From positions 1 to 41,952 of the forward strand of contig DDXW01000063.1 in NCBI GenBank assembly GCA_002347285.1: DNA of 41,952 nucleotides, read 5' to 3'. Made by a program: the position numbers and the translations under genes. Source of the stretch: Rhodocyclaceae bacterium UBA2250 (lineage in GTDB: Bacteria; Pseudomonadota; Gammaproteobacteria; Burkholderiales; Rhodocyclaceae). This document shows, in pieces, positions 7,844-16,262 of the stretch (position 1 is the first letter of the stretch; each line of letters opens with the position of its first letter). The notes beneath the pieces are model-generated. The model did no database searches and was not told the DNA's origin. It saw nothing but the letters and a program-made list of their open reading frames with translations.

Positions 7844-8695
7844 ATGCCATCGATTTTACTGCATCCCCCCTTCCTGCATTCCCTTGCCGCCTTGCTTTAC
7901 GTCGGGCTGGCCGGGTATTTCTGGCGCACGCGCTGGCGCGGAGCTGCGCTTGATCAGCCTCGGCAAGGCTTGGCCGGTTGGGAAAGAGCTTGGCTGCTGG
8001 CGGCCTTGCTCGCGCACGGCGCCACGCTCTTGCTGGAACTGTTCCCGCCCGGCGACGCCGGGATGCGTTTCGGCTTCGCCGTCGCTCTGTCGCTGATCAC
8101 CTGGCTGGCAATCGCACTCTACTGGATCGAAAGCTTCTATGCCCGCATGGAAGGCCTGCAGATGCTCGGTCTGCCGCTCGCGGCGATCTGCGGCCTGCTC
8201 CCCTGGCTGCTGCCCGGGCAACATCTGCTGGCGAATGCCGGTTCGCCGGTATTCCGTCTCCACTTCATGATGGCGATGCTCGCTTATGGACTCTTCACTC
8301 TGGCAGCGCTGCACGCGATCCTGATGGCGGTCACCGAACAGCGCTTGCACCGCGGCCGCATGACCCCATTGTTCGCCGGGCTGCCGCCGCTGCTGACCAT
8401 GGAGGCCCTGCTGTTCCGGTTGATCCATTTCGCCTTCGCGCTGCTGACCCTGGCTCTGGCTTCCGGCATCCTGTTTTCCGAGCAGATCTTCGGCAAGGCG
8501 TTGCCGTTCAATCACAAGACCGTATTCGCCGTCCTGTCGTGGCTGATCTTCGCCGCCCTGCTCGCCGGTCGCCATCTCTACGGCTGGCGCGGCAAGATGG
8601 CGCTGCGCTGGACGCTGGCCGGGTTTGCCGTCCTGCTGCTCGCCTACGTCGGCAGCCGCTTCGTGCTCGAGGTCATCCTGGGTCGCCCTGCCTGA
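7844..8695 (+). CDS. CcsA-like inner-membrane protein (YpjD/HemX type)
   Basis: The protein has 283 residues with about eight hydrophobic spans, for example HSLAALLYVGLAGYFW near the N-terminus, the pair around LSLITWLAIALYWIESFYAR, FMMAMLAYGLFTLAALHAILM and the last span LRWTLAGFAVLLLAYVGSRF. This layout is that of the cytochrome c assembly/HemX-like family found beside ffh (YpjD in enterobacteria). Its precise role is not established; heme handling is inferred from the family. It is divergent from ffh, and its stop overlaps the start of the corB-like gene in a TGATG arrangement, so the two are translationally coupled. Confidence 0.85.
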   Translation: MPSILLHPPFLHSLAALLYVGLAGYFWRTRWRGAALDQPRQGLAGWERAWLLAALLAHGATLLLELFPPGDAGMRFGFAVALSLITWLAIALYWIESFYARMEGLQMLGLPLAAICGLLPWLLPGQHLLANAGSPVFRLHFMMAMLAYGLFTLAALHAILMAVTEQRLHRGRMTPLFAGLPPLLTMEALLFRLIHFAFALLTLALASGILFSEQIFGKALPFNHKTVFAVLSWLIFAALLAGRHLYGWRGKMALRWTLAGFAVLLLAYVGSRFVLEVILGRPA

Positions 8696-9954
8696 TGCAG
8701 GAATACTCGCTCTCGGCGCTTTCTTCCGCGCTGGTCGTCCTGCTGATCCTTTCCGCCTTCTTCTCGATGGCCGAGACCAGCATGATGGCGTCGAACCGCT
8801 ATCGTCTGCGCCATCTCGCCGGCCAAGGACATCGCGGCGCCCGCCTGGCGCTCGATCTTCTCGCGCGCACCGACAAGATGCTCGGCGTCATCCTGCTCGG
8901 CAACAACCTCGTCAACGCCGCAGCGGCGACACTGGTTTCCATTATCGCCATCGAATTGTTCGGCGAGGAGGAATGGGCACTGGCCGCCGGCACCCTGTTC
9001 GTCACCTTCGTGATCCTGGTGTTCTCGGAGATCACGCCGAAGGTCATCGGTGCGGCCAACGCGGACCGCCTCGCCGTCGTCCTGGCTTTTCTCCTTTGGC
9101 CGCTGCTGCGCGCCACCTACCCGCTGGTCTGGTTTGTCAACCTGTTTTCCGCCGGTCTGCTGCGCCTGCTGCGGCTCAAGCCGGCGGGCAGCGAGGCGAC
9201 GGGACTGACCACCGAGGAGTTGCGTTCCATCGTGCTCGAGTCGGGCCACTTCGTCCCTCACGAACACCGCAGCATTCTGGTCAATCTGTTCGATCTCGAG
9301 CACATCACCGTCGAGGACATCATGACGCCGCGCGGCGAGATCGAAAGCATCGACATCGCGGCGCCAGTCGCCGAGATCGCAAACAAGCTGGCCACCAGCT
9401 TCCACACGCGCCTGCCGGTCTTCGACAGGGAGCCGAGTAACGTCGTCGGCATCGTTCATTTGCGGCGCCTGCTGGCCGACACATTGCACGGCGAGATCGA
9501 CCATGAACTGCTGCGGCAGAACCTCGCCGAGCCCTATTTCATTCCCGCCGAAACCCCGGTCTACGACCAGTTGCGCTTCTTCCGCGAAAACCGCCAGCGA
9601 CTCGGACTGGTCGTCGATGAATACGGCGAACTGCTCGGCTTGGTCACGATCGACGATATCGTCGAGGAAATCGTCGGCAAGTTCACCACGAGCATGCCAG
9701 GCAGCGAAGCGGTCTGCAGCTGGGCTGCCGACGGTACCGCCCTGGTCGATGGCGGCAGCAACCTGCGCGAGATCAACCGCCGACTCGGCCTCGATCTGCC
9801 GCTGGAAGGGCCCCGCACCCTGAACGGATTGATCCTGGAGCACCTGCGCGACATTCCCGAAATCGGCGTCGGCCTGCGCATCGCCGGCGTAGCAATGGAA
9901 ATCATCCAGACAGAAAACCGCCGGGTAAAAATAGTGAAAATCCACCGCCCCTAG
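8695..9954 (+). CDS. CorB/CorC-like membrane protein (CNNM, CBS pair, CorC domain)
   Basis: The protein has 419 residues. The N-terminal CNNM/DUF21 part holds several membrane spans (SSALVVLLILSAFFSMAET, then a helix pair around VILLGNNLVNAAAATLVSII and ALAAGTLFVTFVILVFSEI with the conserved EITPKVIGA). A CBS pair follows at about residues 200-320 (VEDIMTPRGEIESIDI and LGLVVDEYGELLGLVTIDDI, then VEEIVGKF). The end is a CorC/HlyC domain (DGGSNLREINRRLGL through GVAMEI). Relatives are linked to magnesium and cobalt efflux; YfjD in enterobacteria is the positional counterpart. It is translationally coupled to the ccsA-like gene. Confidence 0.9.
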   Translation: MQEYSLSALSSALVVLLILSAFFSMAETSMMASNRYRLRHLAGQGHRGARLALDLLARTDKMLGVILLGNNLVNAAAATLVSIIAIELFGEEEWALAAGTLFVTFVILVFSEITPKVIGAANADRLAVVLAFLLWPLLRATYPLVWFVNLFSAGLLRLLRLKPAGSEATGLTTEELRSIVLESGHFVPHEHRSILVNLFDLEHITVEDIMTPRGEIESIDIAAPVAEIANKLATSFHTRLPVFDREPSNVVGIVHLRRLLADTLHGEIDHELLRQNLAEPYFIPAETPVYDQLRFFRENRQRLGLVVDEYGELLGLVTIDDIVEEIVGKFTTSMPGSEAVCSWAADGTALVDGGSNLREINRRLGLDLPLEGPRTLNGLILEHLRDIPEIGVGLRIAGVAMEIIQTENRRVKIVKIHRP

Positions 9955-10064
9955 CCGCTTGGCAACGATTGGGGATAATTATCGAGCTATTCCGCCTTTA
10001 CAAGGCCGCCTCGCCAAGGCATTATCAGACTGCATAAAAACCGGCTAGGGCCCAAGGAGCAGGC

Positions 10065-11279
10065 ATGGCGACGCCAAAGAAAGACGACTCACTTCCGACA
10101 TTCGCCTGGGAAGGCAAAGACAAGAGCGGCAAGATCATCCGCGGGGAGATGCGCGCGGCGGCTCCGACCATGGTGCGGACCACTCTGCGGCGCCAGGGCA
10201 TCCTGGTCACGAAAGTCACGAAACAGTCCTTCCGCGCCAAGGGCAAGGTGTCCGACAAGGACATCACGCTGTTCACGCGCCAGATGGCGACGATGATGAA
10301 GTCCGGCGTCCCGCTCCTTCAGGCATTCGACATCGTCAGCAAAGGCGCCTCCAATGCCGCGGTCAGCCGGCTGCTGACGGAAATCAAGACCGAGGTCGAA
10401 ACCGGCTCGGCCCTCAATCAGGCCTTCCGCAAATACCCGCTGTATTTCGACCAGTTGTACTGCAATCTGATCGAGGCCGGCGAGCATGCCGGCATTCTCG
10501 ACCAACTGCTTGATCGCCTGGCCACCTACAAGGAAAAGACCCAGGCGATCATCGCGAAGATCAAGAGCGCCCTGTTCTATCCGATCTCCGTGCTGGTGGT
10601 GGCCTTCGTCGTCACGGCGGTGATCATGATCTTCGTCGTCCCGCAGTTCAAGAAGGTATTCACCAGCTTCGGCGCCGATCTGCCCGGCCCAACCCTCGTC
10701 GTCATGGCCATCTCGGATTACTTCGTCGAATACTGGTACCTGATCTTCGGCGTCCTAGGCGGCGGCGTCTATGCGTTCTTCTACTTCTGGAAGCGCTCCG
10801 TGCCGATGCAGATCTTCATGGACCGGCTCTCCCTGCGCCTGCCGATCTTCGGCGAAGTGCTGCGCAAGGCCACCCTGGCGCGCTGGACGCGCACGCTGTC
10901 GACGATGTTCGCCGCCGGCGTGCCGCTCGTGGAGGCGCTCGACTCGGTGGGCGGCGCCTCCGGCAACTACATCTACAAGGAAGCGACGAAGCAGATCAAG
11001 AGCGAGATCAGCACCGGCTCGAGCCTGACGGTCGCCATGCAGAACACCAATCTGTTCCCGAACATGGCGATCCAGATGATCGCAATCGGCGAGGAATCCG
11101 GCCAGATCGACCAGATGAGCGGCAAGGTGGCCGACTTCTACGAGGCCGAGGTCGACGACGCGGTCGCACGGCTGTCGAGTCTGATGGAGCCCCTGATCAT
11201 GGTCGTGCTCGGCACGGTCATCGGCGGCATCATCATCGCAATGTACCTGCCGATCTTCAAGCTCGGCGCCGTCGTCTAA
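10065..11279 (+). CDS. pilC: Type IV pilus inner-membrane platform protein PilC
   Basis: The protein has 404 residues, a full-length PilC/GspF. It carries two repeated T2SSF domains, each with the PilC signature (FTRQMATMMKSGVPLLQAF near residue 70 and WTRTLSTMFAAGVPLVEAL near residue 273). Three membrane spans are at about 175-195, 225-243 and 375-395. PilC couples the PilB/PilT motors to pilus assembly. AAGGAGCAGGC precedes the ATG. pilD follows 2 bp after the stop, but pilB, which often precedes pilC, is absent: the corB-like gene lies upstream instead, with a 110-bp gap that may hold the promoter. Confidence 0.97.
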   Translation: MATPKKDDSLPTFAWEGKDKSGKIIRGEMRAAAPTMVRTTLRRQGILVTKVTKQSFRAKGKVSDKDITLFTRQMATMMKSGVPLLQAFDIVSKGASNAAVSRLLTEIKTEVETGSALNQAFRKYPLYFDQLYCNLIEAGEHAGILDQLLDRLATYKEKTQAIIAKIKSALFYPISVLVVAFVVTAVIMIFVVPQFKKVFTSFGADLPGPTLVVMAISDYFVEYWYLIFGVLGGGVYAFFYFWKRSVPMQIFMDRLSLRLPIFGEVLRKATLARWTRTLSTMFAAGVPLVEALDSVGGASGNYIYKEATKQIKSEISTGSSLTVAMQNTNLFPNMAIQMIAIGEESGQIDQMSGKVADFYEAEVDDAVARLSSLMEPLIMVVLGTVIGGIIIAMYLPIFKLGAVV

Positions 11280-11281
11280 GC

Positions 11282-12127
11282 ATGTCCGCCCTCGACCCGG
11301 CGGCGCTGGTCGCCGTCAGTGTCCTGTTCGGCCTGTTGATCGGCAGCTTCCTCAACGTCGTCATCCATCGCCTGCCGATCATGATGGAGCGCGACTGGCG
11401 TCTCCAGTGCGCCGAACTCGCCGCCCAGCCAGCGCCGACTTTCGAGCCGCTCTCCCTCGTTTCACCGCGCTCGCGCTGCCCGCATTGCGGGCGGCAGGTC
11501 ACCGCACTGGAGAACATCCCGATCCTGAGCTATCTGTTGCTGCAAGGCCGTTGCAAGGGCTGCGGCAAGCCGATCGGGCTGCGCTATCCGCTGGTCGAGG
11601 CGGTCTCCGGCCTGTTGTTCGGCCTCGCCGCCTGGCGGTTCGGTCCGACGCTCGCCGCGGCTGGAGCGATGCTGTTGGTCGCCGCGATGGTCGCGCTGAC
11701 CTGCATCGACTTCGACACGCAGTTGCTGCCCGACGACCTCACCTTGCCGCTGCTCTGGGCCGGCCTGCTGATCAACCTGAACGGTACCTTCGCCACCCTG
11801 CCGAACGCCGTGATCGGCGCTGCAGCCGGCTACCTGTCCCTTTGGCTGGTCTATTGGCTCTTCAAGCTCGCCACCGGCAAGGAGGGCATGGGCTACGGCG
11901 ACTTCAAGCTGCTCGCGGCCATCGGCGCCTGGCTCGGCTGGCAACTGCTGCCGCTCGTCATCCTGCTGTCTTCCCTGGTGGGGGCGGTGGTCGGCATCGC
12001 CCTGATCGTTCTGGCGCGACATGGGCGCAACGTGCCGATTCCTTTCGGTCCCTACCTGGCGACGGCGGGCGTGATCGCCCTGTTCTGGGGCGAGCAGATC
12101 AATCAGCTCTATCTCGGCCTGCTCTAG
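11282..12127 (+). CDS. pilD: Prepilin peptidase / N-methyltransferase
   Basis: PilD cleaves the leader of type IV prepilins and methylates the new N-terminus. The 281-residue protein begins with a span and the GSFLNVVIHRLP motif. The zinc-binding CPHC...CKGC pairs are at about residues 66-96. The two catalytic aspartates are in LTCIDFDTQLLPDD (about 146) and GMGYGDFKLLAAIG (about 205). Eight membrane spans are plausible. The variable stretch between the first span and CPHC contains a diverged dispersed-repeat copy read in a different frame from the other coding copies. coaE, a common follower of pilD, is not present. Confidence 0.97.
   Translation: MSALDPAALVAVSVLFGLLIGSFLNVVIHRLPIMMERDWRLQCAELAAQPAPTFEPLSLVSPRSRCPHCGRQVTALENIPILSYLLLQGRCKGCGKPIGLRYPLVEAVSGLLFGLAAWRFGPTLAAAGAMLLVAAMVALTCIDFDTQLLPDDLTLPLLWAGLLINLNGTFATLPNAVIGAAAGYLSLWLVYWLFKLATGKEGMGYGDFKLLAAIGAWLGWQLLPLVILLSSLVGAVVGIALIVLARHGRNVPIPFGPYLATAGVIALFWGEQINQLYLGLL
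11420..11442 (+). repeat. Dispersed 23-bp repeat, diverged copy inside pilD
   Basis: This matches the repeat at 21 of 23 positions (A for C at position 8, C for G at position 20). It falls in the variable linker of PilD (about residues 46-54). Here it is read as A-P-T-F, not in the A-S-A-E-F frame used in engB, comF, gntR and lgt. With two mismatches and a different frame it is less certain than the exact copies. Confidence 0.6.
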
Positions 12128-12191
12128 GCTTGAATTCCTCCCCGGCCGCACCGATTTACGGCGGCGCAATGCCTTTTTACTCAGGCGCTTA

Positions 12192-12197
12192 TATAAT
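12192..12197 (+). promoter_or_regulatory. Probable -10 box for the fmdB-like gene
   Basis: A perfect TATAAT lies 24 bp before the ATG at 12222, in an AT-rich pocket (CTTATATAATTTG) between pilD and the zinc-ribbon gene. No convincing -35 hexamer is found at 16-18 bp upstream. Confidence 0.45.
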
Positions 12198-12221
12198 TTG
12201 CGGAATTTCCCGGAGAGAATC

Positions 12222-12476
12222 ATGCCGATTTACGCTTACCGATGCAGTCAATGCGGTTTTGAAAAGGATGTCCTGCAGAAGATGTCCGATCCCCCGCTGA
12301 CCCTGTGTCCGGAGTGCCGCACCGACAACTTCTGCAAGCAGCTGACCGCCGCCGGCTTTCAGCTCAAAGGCAGCGGCTGGTATCAGACCGACTTCAAAAG
12401 CGCGGCGAAGCCCGCGTCGAAAGCCGACAACCCGCCGCCCTGCCAAGGCGGCTCGGGTTCCTGCGGCTGCAGCTGA
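12222..12476 (+). CDS. FmdB-type zinc-ribbon protein
   Basis: The protein has 84 residues. It begins MPIYAYRCSQCG and has a second pair CPEC at about residue 28, the treble-clef zinc ribbon of the FmdB/YfcA regulatory family. The tail is low-complexity with a GSCGCS end that could add ligands. The function of the family is not settled; a regulatory role was proposed for amidase genes. CCGGAGAG precedes the ATG. The DUF502 gene follows 9 bp later and aspS after that, an order common in betaproteobacteria. Confidence 0.9.
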   Translation: MPIYAYRCSQCGFEKDVLQKMSDPPLTLCPECRTDNFCKQLTAAGFQLKGSGWYQTDFKSAAKPASKADNPPPCQGGSGSCGCS

Positions 12477-12485
12477 CCTCCTCGC

Positions 12486-13121
12486 GTGGCGCCTCTCAAG
12501 CGATATTTCATCACCGGGCTCCTGATCTGGATCCCGCTGGTCATCACCGTCTGGGTGCTGACCGCGATCGTCGGCACCATGGACCAGTCGCTGCGGCTGT
12601 TGCCCGCTGCCGTGCAGCCCGTCAACCTGCTGGGCTTCAACATTCCGGGCGCCGGCACGCTGCTGACCTTGCTGGTGATCTTCCTGACCGGCCTGATCAC
12701 GGCCAACATCATCGGCCAGAAATTGGTGCGCTTCTGGGAAGGCCTGCTGGCACGCATCCCGATCGTCAAGTCGATCTACTACAGCGTCAAGCAGGTCTCC
12801 GACACGCTGTTTTCCGGCAGCGGCGAAGCCTTCCGCAAGGTGCTGCTGGTGCGCTATCCGCATCCCGAGGCCTGGTCGGTCGCCTTCCAGACCGGCCTAC
12901 CGGCACGGCAGATCGGCGAAATGCTGCCGGACGAGCATGTCAGCGTCTTCATCCCCACGGCGCCGAGCCCGGTCAACGGTTTTTTCTTCTTCGTGAAGAA
13001 ATCGGAAACCATCGAACTCGACATCAGCGTCGACGACGCGCTGAAATACATCGTGTCGATGGGCGTCGTGCCGCCCCAGCAGCGCCATCCCAATCTCGTC
13101 GGCCGCGCGCAGAACGAATAA
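12486..13121 (+). CDS. DUF502 membrane protein
   Basis: The protein has 211 residues from a GTG start 9 bp after the zinc-ribbon gene. Two membrane spans are clear: YFITGLLIWIPLVITVWVLT (residues 7-26) and a second around LLTLLVIFLTGLITANIIG (about 58-76). The conserved IPIVKSIYYSVKQVSDTLF segment and the PTAPSPVNGFFFFV segment mark the DUF502 family. Its role is unknown to me. It is probably in one operon with the zinc-ribbon gene and perhaps aspS, although a repeat copy lies in the 64-bp gap before aspS. Confidence 0.9.
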   Translation: MAPLKRYFITGLLIWIPLVITVWVLTAIVGTMDQSLRLLPAAVQPVNLLGFNIPGAGTLLTLLVIFLTGLITANIIGQKLVRFWEGLLARIPIVKSIYYSVKQVSDTLFSGSGEAFRKVLLVRYPHPEAWSVAFQTGLPARQIGEMLPDEHVSVFIPTAPSPVNGFFFFVKKSETIELDISVDDALKYIVSMGVVPPQQRHPNLVGRAQNE

Positions 13122-13145
13122 CCCAACCCCGGCGCCGCTCATTTA

Positions 13146-13168
13146 TCGCCCTGCCCAGCGCCGACTTT
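13146..13168 (+). repeat. Dispersed repeat, weak copy upstream of aspS
   Basis: Only the right half is well kept: CCAGCGCCGACTTT differs from the core by one base. The left half is degraded, giving about 17 of 23 overall. It lies 18 bp before the aspS start. Confidence 0.4.
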
Positions 13169-13185
13169 TCACTATCGGAACCACC

Positions 13186-14988
13186 ATGCGTACTCATTAC
13201 TGCGGCCAGCTCGACGCCGGCCACGTCGACCAAAGCGTCACCCTCTGCGGCTGGAACCACCGCCGCCGCGACCACGGCGGCGTGATCTTCATCGACCTGC
13301 GCGACCGCGCAGGGGTCGCTCAAATTGTCTGCGATCCCGACCGTCCCGAGATGTTCAAGCTGGCCGAGGCCGTGCGCAACGAGTTCGTGCTCAAGGTCAC
13401 CGGCAAGGTGCGCCGCCGCCCCGCCGGCACCGAGAATCCCAACATGCCGTCCGGCCAGATCGAGGTGCTCTGCCACGAGCTCGAGATCCTCAATCCCGCC
13501 GCGACGCCGCCCTTCCAGCTCGACGACGACAACCTGTCGGAAACCGTGCGCCTGACCAACCGCGTCATCGACCTGCGCCGCCCGCAGATGCAGAAGAACC
13601 TGTTGCTGCGCTACCAGACGGCGCGCGCCTTTCGCCGCTTCCTCGACGACCACGGCTTCATCGACATCGAGACACCGATGTTGACCAAGTCGACGCCGGA
13701 GGGCGCGCGCGACTACCTCGTGCCCTCGCGCGTTCACCCCGGCCACTTCTTCGCCCTGCCGCAATCGCCGCAGCTGTTCAAGCAGCTGCTGATGGTCGCC
13801 GGCTTCGACCGCTACTACCAGATCACCAAGTGCTTCCGCGACGAGGACCTGCGCGCCGACCGCCAGCCGGAATTCACCCAGGTCGATATCGAAACCTCCT
13901 TCATGGATGAGCACCAGATCACCAGCCTGATCGAGCAGCTGATCCGCTACGTCTTCAAGGATGCAATCGACGTCGATCTGCCCGATCCGTTCCCGCGCAT
14001 GACCTACGCCGAGGCCATGCGCCGCTTCGGCTCCGACAAGCCCGACCTGCGCGTCACCCTCGAACTCACCGAAGTCACCGACGCGGTGACCGACGTCGCC
14101 TTCAAGGTCTTCTCAGGCCCGGCCACCTCCGGCGGCCGCGTCGCCGCGCTGCGCATCCCCGGCGGTGCCAGCCTCACCCGCGGCGAGATCGACGGCTACA
14201 CCGAATTCGTCAAGATCTACGGCGCCAAGGGCCTAGCCTACATCAAGGTCAACGACGTCACCAAGCTCAACGAAGAGGGATTGCAGTCGCCGATCGTCAA
14301 GAATCTGCACGAAAACGCGTTGCGAACCATCATCGATCGAACGAGTGCCCAGTCCGGCGACCTGATCTTCTTCGGCGCCGACAAGACCAAGGTCGTGAAC
14401 GACGCCCTCGGCGCGCTGCGCATCAAGATCGGCCACGAGAAGCGCTACACCAATGGAAAAGCGTGGGAGCCGCTGTGGGTCGTGGACTTCCCGATGTTCG
14501 AGTACGACGAGGAAGAGAAGCGCTGGAGCGCCTGCCACCACCCCTTCACCTCGCCGAAGGACGGCCACGACGAGCTGATGAAGACCAACCCGGGCGAATG
14601 CCTCGCCAAGGCCTACGACCTCGCCCTCAACGGCTGGGAGATCGGCGGCGGCTCGGTGCGCATCCACAAGGCCGATGTGCAGGCACGCGTCTTCGAGGCG
14701 CTCGGCATCGGCGAGGAAGAGCAGCGCGTCAAGTTCGGCTTCCTGCTCGACGCCCTCAAGTACGGCGCGCCGCCCCACGGCGGCCTGGCGTTCGGCCTCG
14801 ACCGCATCGTCACCATGATGACCGGCGCCGAGTCGATCCGCGACGTGATCGCCTTCCCGAAAACCCAGCGCGCCCAGTGCCTGCTGACCGACGCACCGTC
14901 CGCGGTCGACGAGAAGCAGCTGCGCGAGCTGCACATCCGTCTGCGCCAGAGAGTCGAGACGCAGGTCGAGGTCGGCCAGAGCGGATGA
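13186..14988 (+). CDS. aspS: Aspartyl-tRNA synthetase
   Basis: AspRS is a class II enzyme charging tRNA-Asp. The 600-residue length is that of the bacterial type. The N-terminal anticodon-binding OB fold starts MRTHYCGQLDAGHVDQSVTL. Motif 2 is CFRDEDLRADRQPEFTQVD (about residues 216-234), the bacterial GAD insert spans about 290-420, and motif 3 is GLAFGLDRIVTMMTGAESIR near residue 530. Whether it also charges tRNA-Asn cannot be told from the window. The stop overlaps the start of the RNase gene (ATGA). Confidence 0.98.
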   Translation: MRTHYCGQLDAGHVDQSVTLCGWNHRRRDHGGVIFIDLRDRAGVAQIVCDPDRPEMFKLAEAVRNEFVLKVTGKVRRRPAGTENPNMPSGQIEVLCHELEILNPAATPPFQLDDDNLSETVRLTNRVIDLRRPQMQKNLLLRYQTARAFRRFLDDHGFIDIETPMLTKSTPEGARDYLVPSRVHPGHFFALPQSPQLFKQLLMVAGFDRYYQITKCFRDEDLRADRQPEFTQVDIETSFMDEHQITSLIEQLIRYVFKDAIDVDLPDPFPRMTYAEAMRRFGSDKPDLRVTLELTEVTDAVTDVAFKVFSGPATSGGRVAALRIPGGASLTRGEIDGYTEFVKIYGAKGLAYIKVNDVTKLNEEGLQSPIVKNLHENALRTIIDRTSAQSGDLIFFGADKTKVVNDALGALRIKIGHEKRYTNGKAWEPLWVVDFPMFEYDEEEKRWSACHHPFTSPKDGHDELMKTNPGECLAKAYDLALNGWEIGGGSVRIHKADVQARVFEALGIGEEEQRVKFGFLLDALKYGAPPHGGLAFGLDRIVTMMTGAESIRDVIAFPKTQRAQCLLTDAPSAVDEKQLRELHIRLRQRVETQVEVGQSG

Positions 14989-15326
14989 AAGCTCTCCTCG
15001 GCGTGCTGCTGGCCGGCGTCTGCTGCCTGGCGCAGGCGCAGGGCATCGCGCCAACCGAGCTGCCGCCCGAAGGACGCGAGACGCTCGCCCTGATCCGTCA
15101 GGGCGGGCCTTTTCCCTACCGGCGCGACGGCATCGAGTTCCGCAATTTCGAAAAGCGGCTGCCGCTGGAACCGCGCGGCCATTACCGCGAATACACCGTG
15201 CCCACGCCCGGCCTGCGGCATCGCGGCGCCCGGCGCATCGTCTGCGGCGGTAAACCGCCGACCCGACCAGAGGCCTGCTGGTACACCGCCGATCATTACC
15301 GCAGCTTCAGAAGGATCGTCGAATGA
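14985..15326 (+). CDS. Exported guanyl-specific ribonuclease (barnase/RNase Sa-like)
   Basis: The protein has 113 residues with a signal peptide (MKALLGVLLAGVCCLAQA). The mature part matches the microbial RNase N1/T1-barnase fold. The catalytic residues of RNase Sa-type enzymes can be placed: Glu in HYREYTVPTPG, Arg in RGARRIVCGG and His in YTADHYRSF. FPYRRDGIEFRNFEKRLP precedes them. It should cleave RNA after guanosine outside the cytoplasm. The start overlaps aspS and its stop overlaps the barstar start by 4 bp, so toxin and inhibitor are made together. The role, whether competition or nutrient scavenging, is not shown by sequence. Confidence 0.92.
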   Translation: MKALLGVLLAGVCCLAQAQGIAPTELPPEGRETLALIRQGGPFPYRRDGIEFRNFEKRLPLEPRGHYREYTVPTPGLRHRGARRIVCGGKPPTRPEACWYTADHYRSFRRIVE

Positions 15327-15757
15327 ATTACCAAAGCCTGCTGATGCGCGTCGAACAAGCCGGGGTCTATCACATGCCGCTCGATGGCGAAGCCGACCTC
15401 GTCTCCGCCGCCGAACGGAACGGCCATTTCGTGTTCCGTGTCGACCTGTTCGGTGCACGCAACAAGGCTGAACTGCTCGACCGGATCGCCGGCGCGATGC
15501 GCTTCCCCGAATGGTTCGGCCACAACTGGGACGCCCTCTTTGACTGCCTGGCCGACCTCGGTTGGTGCCCGGCCGAAGGCTATATCGTCATCCTCGAGCA
15601 TTGCGATGGCGTCCATGGCCGCGCCGAGGCCGACTTCGTCCAGACGCTGCAGATCTTCGAAGCGGCCGCCAGCGAATGGCGCGAGCAGGGCATCCCGTTC
15701 TGGTGCTTCGTCGACATGCAGGCCGACGGCATCAACTGGCTGTCCGACATCGGCTGA
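15323..15757 (+). CDS. Barstar-family ribonuclease inhibitor
   Basis: The protein has 144 residues and no signal peptide, so it is cytoplasmic. The barstar core is visible: a strand-helix start (FVFRVDLFGARNKAELLDRI), then FPEWFGHNWDALFDCLADLGW (the conserved N-W-D-A-L-x-D of the inhibitory helix) and a later acidic region (VILEHCDGV, DFVQTLQIFEAAASEW). It is coupled by ATGA overlap to the exported guanyl-RNase, matching the barnase/barstar logic in which the inhibitor protects the producer before export. It is somewhat longer than Bacillus barstar (about 90 residues), as in other proteobacterial relatives. Confidence 0.92.
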   Translation: MNYQSLLMRVEQAGVYHMPLDGEADLVSAAERNGHFVFRVDLFGARNKAELLDRIAGAMRFPEWFGHNWDALFDCLADLGWCPAEGYIVILEHCDGVHGRAEADFVQTLQIFEAAASEWREQGIPFWCFVDMQADGINWLSDIG

Positions 15758-15760
15758 TCC

Positions 15761-16213
15761 ATGGCGGGCGCCAAGAAGCCTGTCTCCGTGCTGGTGGTCA
15801 TCCACGACCCCGAACTCAACATCCTGATGCTCGAGCGTGCCGCGCATGCCGGCTTCTGGCAATCGGTCACCGGCAGCCTCGAGGACGACGAAAGCCTGGG
15901 CGACGCCGCGCGACGCGAGGTCGCCGAGGAAACCGGCATCGTCTGCGCTCCGGACGCTCTGCGCGACTGGCGGCTTTCCAACCGCTTCGAAATCTATGCC
16001 TTGTGGCGCGACCGCTATCCGCCGGGCGTGACGCACAACGTCGAACACGTCTTCAGCCTGTGCGTGCCGCCCGGCACCGCCGTCACGCCGGCGCCGGGCG
16101 AACACCGCGCGTTCCGCTGGCTGCCCTGGCGCGCCGCCGCCGCCGCCTGTTTCTCATGGACCAATCGCGATGCCATCCTGATGCTGGCCGCCCCCCTTGA
16201 AAATCGGGCCTGA
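15761..16213 (+). CDS. nudB: Dihydroneopterin triphosphate diphosphatase (Nudix)
   Basis: NudB removes pyrophosphate from dihydroneopterin triphosphate in folate synthesis. The protein has 150 residues. The Nudix box is GSLEDDESLGDAARREVAEE then TGI (about residues 39-61), preceded by AGFWQSVTG as in NudB. A downstream NRFEIYALWRDRYPPGVTHN segment and EHVFSLCVP also fit. It lies 3 bp after barstar. Nudix substrate specificity is hard to read from sequence, so the product is assigned by resemblance and by its position downstream of aspS, which is common for nudB. Confidence 0.85.
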   Translation: MAGAKKPVSVLVVIHDPELNILMLERAAHAGFWQSVTGSLEDDESLGDAARREVAEETGIVCAPDALRDWRLSNRFEIYALWRDRYPPGVTHNVEHVFSLCVPPGTAVTPAPGEHRAFRWLPWRAAAAACFSWTNRDAILMLAAPLENRA

Positions 16214-16262
16214 CAGTCCTAAATTGTTTGCAGGAGCCAACAACCCACCCAAGGAGCAAGCC

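Noticed and set aside
10004..10020. GCCGCCTCGCCA before pilC, like the left half of the dispersed repeat
   Set aside because: The right half does not match, so it is too weak to list as a copy.
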